From Elusimicrobiota bacterium (GTDB lineage Bacteria > RUG730): a DNA stretch of 8,968 nucleotides. The stretch spans positions 1 to 8,968 of the forward strand of contig JAIRLV010000010.1 in NCBI GenBank assembly GCA_031259185.1. The letters run 5' to 3'. Both the position numbers and the translations under genes were made by a program. Numbering within the stretch: the first letter of the stretch is position 1; each line of letters starts with the position of its first letter. Below are positions 1 to 5,993 of the stretch, one piece after another. Under the pieces are notes generated by a model. The model was not told where the DNA came from. It saw nothing but the letters and a program-made list of their open reading frames with translations, and searched no databases.

Positions 1-897
1 CAAAAGCCAGAGGCATTATTAGAAAGAATTATTAGGGTAAGTTCTAATGAAGGAGATACAATTTTAGATTGTTTTTGTGGAGGCGGGACAACTATTGCAG
101 TCGCCAACAAGTTAAATAGAAACTGGATTGGAATAGATCAATCAGTTCAAGCAATAAAAGTGACAGAATTAAGATTAAAAAGAGATTCAGGACTTTTTGA
201 AAAACCTTTTGAAGTGAAATTGCATAAATACGATTACGATGAGTTGAAAAATAAAGATCCTTTTGAATTTCAAAATTTAGTTATAGAAAAATATGGTGGA
301 TTGCCAAATGTCAAGAAAAAAGGAGATTTAGGCATAGATGGAAGGATGAGTGATAATACTCCTATTCAAGTAAAAAAGAGCGAGAACATAGGACGAAATA
401 TAATAGATAACTTTAAGTCCGCAATAGAGAGGTATGATAATAAATTATTTTTGAAACGAATAGCTGAGAATAAAATAGTTGGGCATATAATAGCATTTTC
501 ATTTGGAACAGGAGCAATAGGAGAAGTTGCAAGATTAAAAATCAAAGAAAATATTTTGATAGAACTAAAAAGAGTAGACGATATACTTCTAATAGCAACG
601 AAGCCGAAGATAACATTAGAATATAAAGAATTGTCAAAAGCTGAAAAAGAATTAAAAGAAATAGAAATTAAGGCAGAAGTTGAGAAAAAAAACGAAGTAG
701 AGTTTTATTCATGGGATTTTGACTATAAAGAGAAGGATAAATTTAAAGCAGCAGTGATTAGAGATATAGTAGGAGTGCAGAGTATGAAATTAAAGGCAGG
801 CGAATATAATATCGCAGTTAAAGTAGTCAATAAAGATGGATTAGAAAGTATAGAAGTAATAAAGCTTATTGTAAATGGCGGAGTGAAACAAATTTGA
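1..897 (+). CDS. Site-specific DNA methyltransferase fused to Mrr-like nuclease domain (5' end outside window)
   Basis: The reading frame is open from base 1, so the gene starts upstream; 298 residues plus stop are visible. Residues 1-12 ([11 protein letters not shown]) look like motif X of beta-class amino-methyltransferases. They are followed by the SAM-binding motif [10 protein letters not shown] (23-31) and an acidic strand NWIGID (41-46). The catalytic D/N/SPPY motif would lie upstream. After about residue 60 the protein continues into a PD-(D/E)XK-type nuclease signature: Glu89 in DPFEFQ, GGLPN then GDLGIDG with Asp113, and QVK (Gln123-Lys125), followed by NIIDNF. This resembles Mrr-family catalytic domains. 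A charged, probably helical linker (about 210-232) leads to a 65-residue tail, YSWDFDY...[17 protein letters not shown], resembling a PKD/Ig-like beta-sandwich. I infer a one-chain restriction-modification enzyme; cutting activity and target site are unknown. The GTG at 160 lies inside the methyltransferase domain and is not the start. Confidence 0.88.
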   Translation, partial: QKPEALLERIIRVSSNEGDTILDCFCGGGTTIAVANKLNRNWIGIDQSVQAIKVTELRLKRDSGLFEKPFEVKLHKYDYDELKNKDPFEFQNLVIEKYGGLPNVKKKGDLGIDGRMSDNTPIQVKKSENIGRNIIDNFKSAIERYDNKLFLKRIAENKIVGHIIAFSFGTGAIGEVARLKIKENILIELKRVDDILLIATKPKITLEYKELSKAEKELKEIEIKAEVEKKNEVEFYSWDFDYKEKDKFKAAVIRDIVGVQSMKLKAGEYNIAVKVVNKDGLESIEVIKLIVNGGVKQI

Positions 898-920
898 AAA
901 ATTATGTCATATTATATTTT

Positions 921-926
921 AAAGGA
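921..926 (+). promoter_or_regulatory. Shine-Dalgarno that selects the hydA start
   Basis: AAAGGA lies 7 nt before the ATG at 934. The earlier in-frame ATG at 904 has only GGAG about 20 nt upstream. Starting at 934 also gives an N-terminus that runs straight into the 2Fe-2S domain, as in other hydrogenases. Confidence 0.65.
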
Positions 927-933
927 TAAAAAA

Positions 934-2661
934 ATGTCTATAAAAAAAAGTTTAACTGTGAATAGTATTGAAGTTATTTTTGAAAACGAAAAAAATATTT
1001 TAGAAGTTATAAGAAAAGCTGGGATTCAAATGCCTACGCTTTGCTATAACACTGAATTATCAATTTATGGTTCTTGTAGGATGTGTATTGTAGAATGTGA
1101 AGGTATGGGAATAATTGCGTCTTGTTCTACCCCTCCACAAAACGGTATGAAAATCAAAACGCATACTGATGAAATTAGAGCAATTAGAAAAACAATTTTG
1201 GAATTACTTTTGGCAAATCACTCTCAAAATTGTTTTACATGTTCCAAAAGTATGAAATGTGACTTGCAAAAATTAGCAATGGAATATAATATTGATAAAA
1301 TAAACTTTAAAAGAAGGAGTATTGAAGAACCAAAACTTGGTATGAAAGATCCTAATAAATGTATTCTTTGCGGTCAATGTGTCAGAGTTTGCGAGGAATT
1401 AGAAGGTATTGGAGCTGTAAATTTTTCATACAGAGGATCGAATACAAAAGTGATAGCGGCTTTTGATAAACCTCTAAAAACTATGGAATGTGTCAGTTGT
1501 GGACAATGTATTCAAGTATGCCCTACAGGCGCTTTGACAGTAATTTTTGATACTGAAAGAGTCTCAAAATATTTGAATGATAAAAATTACTTTACTATTG
1601 CCCAAATTGCTCCTTCTGTTCGTGTTGCGATTGGAGAAGAATTCGGTTTTGAACCTGGTGAATTGACTACAAAAAAAATGGTCACTGCTCTAAGAATGTT
1701 GGGTTTTGATAAGGTATTTGATACGACATATGGAGCAGATTTGACTATTATGGAGGAAGCGACTGAATTTTTAGAAAGAGTTGAAAATAAAGGAATTTTT
1801 CCTATGTTCACTTCTTGTTGTCCTGCAAGGGTCAATTTTATAGAAACTTTTTATCCAGATATGTTAGATCATCTATCATCTTGCAAATCTCCCCAACAAA
1901 TGTTTGGAGCTGTAACAAAAGCATATTCAAATGAAATGTTAGGAGTAGAAAAAGATAAACTGAAAATTATTTCGATCATGCCTTGTACTGCAAAAAGAGG
2001 TGAAGCGATGAAAGATAAATTCAAAGTAGATGGAATTTCTGATATTGACTTTGTCTTGACAACTCAAGAAATAGCAAGAATGATTCATGAAAAAGGTATA
2101 GATTTCAAAAATTTACCTGAAACAGAATTTGACTCACCATTTAAAGAAGTTAGTGGAGCAGGAGTTATTTTTGGAAATACTGGCGGCGTAATGGAAGCGG
2201 CTTTAAGATTTGTCAAGGATTTTGACGACATTCCGCCAAAGCCAGACGATTTTAGGTTTCAAGAAGTCAGAGATAATCATGGAATAAAAGAAGCAACAAT
2301 ACGATTTAGAGGGAATGACGTGAATGTGGCAATAGTAGCAGGACTTGCAAATGCTAGATATATTCTGGAGGAAATAAAAACTGGAAAATCAAAATATCAT
2401 TTTATTGAGATAATGACTTGTCCTAGAGGTTGTATATCTGGCGGAGGACAACCGATATCGCTAGAAAGAGATTTTAAAGAAAAAAGAATAAAAGGATTGT
2501 ATAATGCAGATGAAAATTTAGTATTTCACAAATGCCAAGATAATCCGGATATAAAAAAAATATATAAAGATTTTTTAGAAAAACCAGGTAGTTATGAAGC
2601 GCATCATAAATTACATACATATTATCAAAAAAGCAGTCTAAAAAATAAATATCAAGATTAA
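934..2661 (+). CDS. hydA: [FeFe] hydrogenase, monomeric M3 (CpI-like) type
   Basis: Cytoplasmic enzyme for reversible H2 formation, probably using ferredoxin. At 575 residues it matches Clostridium CpI almost residue for residue. Domains in order: plant-type 2Fe-2S (Cys37, 48, 51, 64); His-ligated 4Fe-4S (His96, Cys100, 103, 109); two 4Fe-4S ferredoxin repeats (Cys143/146/149/153 and Cys186/189/192/196); H-cluster domain with L1 TSCCP (Cys296 ligand, Cys295 the proton-transfer position), L2 MPCTAKRGE (Cys351) and L3 MTCPRGC (Cys496, Cys500). The small-subunit-like tail (about 530-565, HKCQDNP...KPGSYEAHHKLHTYY) is fused. All cluster ligands are present, so it should be functional. L1 has Arg after CPA where Trp is usual, and L3 has CPRGC where CPGGC is usual. 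No hydB/hydC or HydEFG maturases lie in the window, so a bifurcating complex is not supported here. An alternative start at 904 adds 10 residues. It sits 36 nt after the methyltransferase gene and 30 nt before metF. Confidence 0.96.
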   Translation: MSIKKSLTVNSIEVIFENEKNILEVIRKAGIQMPTLCYNTELSIYGSCRMCIVECEGMGIIASCSTPPQNGMKIKTHTDEIRAIRKTILELLLANHSQNCFTCSKSMKCDLQKLAMEYNIDKINFKRRSIEEPKLGMKDPNKCILCGQCVRVCEELEGIGAVNFSYRGSNTKVIAAFDKPLKTMECVSCGQCIQVCPTGALTVIFDTERVSKYLNDKNYFTIAQIAPSVRVAIGEEFGFEPGELTTKKMVTALRMLGFDKVFDTTYGADLTIMEEATEFLERVENKGIFPMFTSCCPARVNFIETFYPDMLDHLSSCKSPQQMFGAVTKAYSNEMLGVEKDKLKIISIMPCTAKRGEAMKDKFKVDGISDIDFVLTTQEIARMIHEKGIDFKNLPETEFDSPFKEVSGAGVIFGNTGGVMEAALRFVKDFDDIPPKPDDFRFQEVRDNHGIKEATIRFRGNDVNVAIVAGLANARYILEEIKTGKSKYHFIEIMTCPRGCISGGGQPISLERDFKEKRIKGLYNADENLVFHKCQDNPDIKKIYKDFLEKPGSYEAHHKLHTYYQKSSLKNKYQD

Positions 2662-2668
2662 TTTTTTT

Positions 2669-2690
2669 AAAGAGATAATAAAGAGATAAT
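2669..2690 (+). repeat. Tandem 11-bp duplication in the metF leader
   Basis: Two exact adjacent copies of AAAGAGATAAT fill most of the 30-nt hydA-metF gap. The second copy puts AAAGAG 6 nt before the metF ATG at 2692, so it may act as a weak ribosome binding site; the first copy duplicates it 11 nt upstream. Confidence 0.85.
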
Positions 2691-2691
2691 A

Positions 2692-3582
2692 ATGATAAAA
2701 TTACCATTAAAGCGTTCAAAACTAGAAAAATATTTAAAAAATAACATTTTTACAATAACAGCAGAACTTTTTCCTCCAAAAGGAACAGATATTTCAAATT
2801 TTAAAAAAAAAGCTCTTATAATAAAAGATTACATAGTAGCTGTAAATATTACAGATAATCAAAGAGCTATTATGCGAACCAGTGCGCTTGCTCTTTCAAA
2901 AATAATTTTAGATTTAGGTTTAGAGCCAATTTATCAAATAACGACTAGAGATAGAAATATTTTAGCTTTGCAATCTGATATTTTAGGAGCAAGCATTCTT
3001 GGAATAAAAAATATTTTGGTTCTTGGTGGAGATCATCCCAAAAATGGAGATCACAAAAATGCAATTCCAGTCTATGAATTGGATTCGCTGGGACTTGTAA
3101 AAACTATCAAAACATTAGAAAACGGAACTGATTATGCAGGAAAAGTTTTAGCAGGGGTGCCAAAATTTTTTACTGGGACTGCACTAAATCCAAACTTAAA
3201 ACCTATTGATAAAGCATTAGAGGAAATAAGAAAGAAAGAATTTGCGGGAAGTGATTTTTTTCAAACTCAACCGATTTTTAATATAAGCGATTTTTTAGAG
3301 TATAAAAAACTTTGCGATCCGCATAATAATAAAAATATATTAGTTGGAATAATGTTTTTGAAATCGTATAATTTTGCTAAAAAATTGGCGAATATACCAG
3401 GAATTAATATTCCTGAAAATATTTTAAAAAGACTAAAAAATTCTAATGATGAATTAAACGAAGGCATAAAAATTGCAAGTGAATTGATAAAAGAGTTAAA
3501 AGATAAAAAATATACGCAAGGCGTTCATATTATGGCTATTGGAGCTGAAGAATATATTCCCAAAATATTAGAAAAATTATAA
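2692..3582 (+). CDS. metF: Methylenetetrahydrofolate reductase, short bacterial form
   Basis: Reduces 5,10-methylene-THF to 5-methyl-THF, which supplies methionine synthesis or, in acetogens, the methyl branch of the Wood-Ljungdahl pathway. The 296 residues match the single-domain FAD-binding TIM-barrel form. Family signatures: ITAELFPPKG with Glu25 (equivalent to the catalytic Glu28 of E. coli), the YQITTRDRN strand (81-89, compare HLTCRDRN), ILVLGGDHP with Asp114 (flavin-contacting Asp), and DFFQTQPIFN (188-197) supplying the substrate-contacting Gln. It is 30 nt downstream of hydA on the same strand with no terminator between, so co-transcription is likely. No methionine synthase or other folate gene is in the window, so the pathway cannot be decided. 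The electron donor (NADH, or ferredoxin through a partner such as MetV) is also open. The stop codon lies at the centre of a 28-bp palindrome. Confidence 0.93.
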   Translation: MIKLPLKRSKLEKYLKNNIFTITAELFPPKGTDISNFKKKALIIKDYIVAVNITDNQRAIMRTSALALSKIILDLGLEPIYQITTRDRNILALQSDILGASILGIKNILVLGGDHPKNGDHKNAIPVYELDSLGLVKTIKTLENGTDYAGKVLAGVPKFFTGTALNPNLKPIDKALEEIRKKEFAGSDFFQTQPIFNISDFLEYKKLCDPHNNKNILVGIMFLKSYNFAKKLANIPGINIPENILKRLKNSNDELNEGIKIASELIKELKDKKYTQGVHIMAIGAEEYIPKILEKL

Positions 3583-3593
3583 TTTTTCTAATA
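3566..3593 (+). terminator. 28-bp perfect palindrome over the metF stop, possible terminator hairpin
   Basis: Arm TATTAGAAAAATTA (3566-3579) is followed without a gap by its exact reverse complement (3580-3593); the TAA stop is the first codon of the right arm. As RNA it would fold into about 12 pairs with a 4-nt loop, one of them G-C. The next strong T-rich stretch starts only about 25 nt later (3616 on), so it is not a textbook Rho-independent terminator. Its symmetry would equally suit a protein-binding site or a barrier to RNA decay from the 3' end. Confidence 0.5.
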
Positions 3594-3689
3594 AAAAACT
3601 AAACGATAAAGTATCTTTTGTTTTATTTATTTTTTTATGAAACATTTTTTTTTAGTTTTAAAAAACGTTTAAAAGGATTTGACTAAATT

Positions 3690-4409
3690 ATGCAATTAAA
3701 AATAGATAATATATATAAAAGCTATAATAAAAAGTTTGTTGTAAATGGTATAAGTTTGTATATAAATCAAGGTGAAATTGTTGGGCTTCTGGGACCAAAT
3801 GGAGCTGGCAAAACTACGACTTTTTATTCAATAATTGGCATGATTTCTCCAAACAGCGGAAATATTTATTTAGATGATTTAAATATAACAAAATATCCAA
3901 TGTATAAACGTGCGCAATTAGGAATAAGTTATCTAGCTCAAGAACCTTCTATTTTTAGAAAACTTACAGTAGAACAAAATATTATGGCGATCATTGAATT
4001 TTTAGATATATCAAAAAATGAGAAAAAAGAAAAATTATATGGTCTGTTAGAGGAGTTAAATTTAACACATTTGCGAAAAAGATTAGCATATTCTTTGTCT
4101 GGTGGTGAAAAAAGGCGAGTAGAAATTGCTAGAGCTCTTGTTAATACTCCCAAATTTGTGCTTTTTGATGAACCTTTTGTTGGGATTGACCCAATTGCAG
4201 TAGACGATATTCAAAAAATAGCTTTTGATTTAAAAAGTAGAGGTTTTGGAATATTGATAACAGACCACAATGTCAGAGAAACTCTTGAAATTATTGACAG
4301 AGCTTATATTGTTTCAAAAGGACAGTTATTGCTTGAAGGAACTGCTATAGACTTGATAAATAATGAGGAAGCTAGGAGAGTATATTTAGGTGAAAAGTTT
4401 AATATGTAG
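3690..4409 (+). CDS. lptB: LPS export ABC transporter ATPase LptB
   Basis: Cytoplasmic ATPase that powers LptFG to pull lipopolysaccharide out of the inner membrane toward the Lpt bridge. The 239 residues equal the family length. Visible motifs: Walker A GPNGAGKTT (35-43), Q-loop Gln84 within YLAQEPSIFRKLTVEQNI, signature LSGGE (136-140), Walker B VLFDE (157-161), and switch His193 in ITDHNVRETL. LptB-specific text includes EPFVGIDPIAV, DRAYIVSKG and the C-terminal RRVYLGEKF, which separates it from LivF-like ATPases. The in-frame TAA at 3684 fixes the start; AAAAGGA at 3671-3677 is a ribosome site with a long 12-nt spacing. The usual neighbours lptA, lptC and rpoN are absent; metF lies upstream and a secreted nuclease overlaps the 3' end. 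Its presence implies an outer membrane. Confidence 0.95.
   Translation: MQLKIDNIYKSYNKKFVVNGISLYINQGEIVGLLGPNGAGKTTTFYSIIGMISPNSGNIYLDDLNITKYPMYKRAQLGISYLAQEPSIFRKLTVEQNIMAIIEFLDISKNEKKEKLYGLLEELNLTHLRKRLAYSLSGGEKRRVEIARALVNTPKFVLFDEPFVGIDPIAVDDIQKIAFDLKSRGFGILITDHNVRETLEIIDRAYIVSKGQLLLEGTAIDLINNEEARRVYLGEKFNM
4374..4378 (+). promoter_or_regulatory. Possible ribosome site for the overlapping nuclease gene
   Basis: AGGAG inside the end of lptB, 11 nt before the GTG at 4390. It is the best ribosome site near any candidate start of the nuclease gene and favours translational coupling with lptB. Confidence 0.4.
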
Positions 4410-4989
4410 TAATAAAAATAAAGTTTTGAGAATAAAAAAAAATTTTTTTTGTTTCTATTTTAAAGCGGTAATGTTTTTAGCATTATTTTTATTTTTATTT
4501 CAAAATTTATTTTGTTATGAAAAAATTTTTTTTACGAAAGACCAAGTAGTTTTTGGAGATGGAGATACTTTTGCATTAAATATAGATGATAAAGAGATAC
4601 AGATTAGATTTTTGGGGGTTGACACTCCTGAAAGGCAGGGGGATATTTTTACAAAAGATCAATATTTAGGTCTTGAAGCATCCGAATTTACAAAACAACA
4701 AATTCAAAACGCAAAAAGTTTATATTATGTTCCATTTAAAAATGATAAATATGGTCGGACTTTGGCATTTGTTTTTGTCGATGACGAGCTTTTATCGTTA
4801 AAAATTATAAATGTTGGACTTGGTTATGAAACAGTATCTTTTTATAAAAACAAATATCCAAAAGCTGATGATAGCGAATTTAGTAAGTGGGATGAAAAGG
4901 TAAGATTAGCTGCCCAAGAAGTTGGTACCCCAAACTTCCAAAATCCTTTTTATTGGAGACAAAAAAATAAACTGATCGATTTAAAATAA
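4390..4989 (+). CDS. Exported thermonuclease, staphylococcal nuclease (SNase) family
   Basis: Predicted Ca2+-dependent sugar-nonspecific nuclease. From GTG 4390 it has 199 residues. The N-terminus is basic, followed by a hydrophobic run AVMFLALFLFLFQNLF (26-41), so it is probably exported or anchored in the inner membrane. Cys42 is not in a proper lipobox. The SNase fold covers about 50-190, and the catalytic set of S. aureus nuclease is complete: Asp59 in GDGDTF (Asp21), Arg73 in IQIRFLGVDTPE (Arg35), Asp78-Thr79 (Asp40-Thr41), Glu81 (Glu43) and Arg123 in KYGRTLAF (Arg87). The start is uncertain. GTG 4390 overlaps lptB by 20 nt and has AGGAG 11 nt upstream; TTG 4426 and ATG 4471 are in frame, and the latter would remove the basic signal-peptide region. 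Likely role: nucleotide scavenging or degradation of foreign DNA in the periplasm or outside. An A9T8 run at 4434-4450 lies in the signal-peptide codons. Confidence 0.9.
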   Translation: MKSLICSNKNKVLRIKKNFFCFYFKAVMFLALFLFLFQNLFCYEKIFFTKDQVVFGDGDTFALNIDDKEIQIRFLGVDTPERQGDIFTKDQYLGLEASEFTKQQIQNAKSLYYVPFKNDKYGRTLAFVFVDDELLSLKIINVGLGYETVSFYKNKYPKADDSEFSKWDEKVRLAAQEVGTPNFQNPFYWRQKNKLIDLK

Positions 4990-5012
4990 ATTTAAAATAA
5001 ATATGAAATAAA
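4980..5012 (+). repeat. Tandem 11-bp repeat over the nuclease stop codon
   Basis: TTTAAAATAAA occurs twice exactly (4980-4990, 4991-5001), followed by a two-mismatch copy TATGAAATAAA (5002-5012). The nuclease TAA (4987-4989) is inside the first unit. It looks like slippage duplication of the gene end. Confidence 0.8.
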
Positions 5013-5022
5013 TGTAAATTTG

Positions 5023-5063
5023 AAAAAAAAAAGAAAACTAGTAATTTGCATAAAAATGTTACT
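5023..5063 (-). terminator. Candidate Rho-independent terminator of the ABC ATPase gene
   Basis: Read on the minus strand, AGTAA (5063-5059, overlapping the stop codon) pairs with TTACT (5044-5040). Up to three further A-T pairs are possible after a bulge. The stem is followed by AG, four T, one C and ten T (5037-5023). The stem is short and weak but the T-run is strong. It lies between convergent genes, where a terminator is expected. Confidence 0.4.
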
Positions 5064-5847
5064 TATATAATTGTATCCAATAAAATCCATTATCATAGTT
5101 AAGTTTCAAATCAATTCCCAGCGTATGTTTTAAATTGTTTTCTGTTAGAATATCTTTTTTATCTCCAATTTTGTGAATTTTGCCTTTTTTCATCAAAATG
5201 ACATTGTTGATTTCTGGAATAATTTCTTCAACATTGTGAGTCACAAAAATTAGGTTTATTCCATTTGAAACAAGTTTTCTCAAAGTATTCAAAAAATCAA
5301 TTTTTGAAGCGACATCAAGTCCATTACAAGGTTCATCCAAAATTATTAATTTTGGTCTAAAAACTAATGCTCTTCCAATAAGAGTTTTTTTTTGTTCTCC
5401 ACTAGAAAGAGTCTTATAAATTCTATGAGATAAATTTTGAATATTTAATTGTTCTAAAATTTCATTAGCTCTTCTGTTTTGAATTTTGTTCACTTTTTGC
5501 CAGACGCCAATACTTGAAAAAAACCCGGACAAAATTATGTTTTTTACAGTAGCATATTCATCGTATTGTTTTTGCAATTCATCGCTTACAATTGCAATTT
5601 TTTTTCTTAGATCCCAAAGGTTTGTTCCAACTATATTGTTCCCATAAATCTCAACTTCACCTTTTGAAGGATAGATCATAGTAGAAATACTTTTCAATAA
5701 AAATGATTTCCCACAGCCATTTTTTCCAATTATAGCCCAATTTTCATATTCATTAATACTAAAAGAAATATTTTTAATGATATAATTATTATCACGAATT
5801 ATAGAAATATTTTTTACATTGAGAATTTTTTTTACTTTTTTGTTCAT
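5059..5847 (-). CDS. ABC ATPase of the ModF/YlmA type (COG1119-like)
   Basis: Single-domain ATPase of 262 residues, cytoplasmic. Walker A GKNGCGKS (41-48), signature LSSGEQ (147-152), Walker B LIILDE (167-172), D-loop GLD, switch His204 in FVTHNVEEI. Blocks that recall the ModF/PhrA/YlmA group rather than FecE-type importers are NWAIIG before Walker A, ILSGFFSSIGVW (105-116), GRALVFRPKL, DEPCNGLD and THNVEEIIPEINNVILMKKG. Members of this group are often found without a permease, and none is seen here, so the substrate or role is unknown; a non-transport role is possible. The start at 5847 has an A/T-only leader with no visible Shine-Dalgarno. It follows uvrB after 146 nt, so it may be co-transcribed with uvrB or have its own promoter. 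Sure of ABC ATPase; moderately sure of the subgroup. Confidence 0.88.
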   Translation of the reverse strand: MNKKVKKILNVKNISIIRDNNYIIKNISFSINEYENWAIIGKNGCGKSFLLKSISTMIYPSKGEVEIYGNNIVGTNLWDLRKKIAIVSDELQKQYDEYATVKNIILSGFFSSIGVWQKVNKIQNRRANEILEQLNIQNLSHRIYKTLSSGEQKKTLIGRALVFRPKLIILDEPCNGLDVASKIDFLNTLRKLVSNGINLIFVTHNVEEIIPEINNVILMKKGKIHKIGDKKDILTENNLKHTLGIDLKLNYDNGFYWIQLYK

Positions 5848-5993
5848 TTTTATTTTAACAATTTTATATTTATTTTAATAAAGAATATGGAGTCTAATTA
5901 TAATTTTTTTTGAGATTAAAAAAAATTTTTTTAATATAACGAATAATTTTTTTTATGATTTAACTGTATAAATTCAGTTTTTAATTTCACTCG
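5848..5993. other. Non-coding gap between uvrB and the ABC gene
   Basis: 146 bp, almost pure A/T. It holds an A/T palindrome (5915-5935), a 5-bp hairpin AACTG/CAGTT (5962-5979), and a 7-bp inverted pair ATAACGA (5936-5942)/TCGTTAT (5991-5997) whose right arm covers the uvrB stop. A minus-strand TATAAT sits at 5902-5897, about 50 nt before the ABC start, but no convincing -35 goes with it. No gene or clear terminator is seen. Confidence 0.6.
5915..5935. repeat. 21-bp A/T palindrome
   Basis: ATTAAAAAAA (5915-5924), one central A, then the exact reverse complement (5926-5935). It is composed only of A and T, in an intergenic gap. It could be a bend or cruciform site or a weak hairpin; in such AT-rich DNA a chance origin is quite possible. 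Confidence 0.6.

Noticed and set aside
160-897. GTG at 160 as the start of a stand-alone nuclease gene
   Set aside because: The same frame is open back to base 1 and encodes clear methyltransferase motifs X and I immediately before it; the GTG is an internal Val codon.
904-933. ATG 904 as the hydA start
   Set aside because: It has no ribosome site at normal distance, while ATG 934 has AAAGGA 7 nt upstream and gives the family-like N-terminus. Kept only as an alternative.
1587-1835. Minus-strand ORF inside hydA
   Set aside because: Antisense shadow of the H-cluster domain; no recognisable protein.
3594-3660. Inverted pair AAAACTAAA / TTTAGTTTT before lptB
   Set aside because: Nine A/T-rich pairs with a loop of more than 40 nt; too weak to call a hairpin.
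4390-4520. Nuclease as a lipoprotein with lipidated Cys42
   Set aside because: The residues before Cys42 are N-L-F; a lipobox needs a small residue at -1, so an ordinary signal peptide or anchor is more likely.
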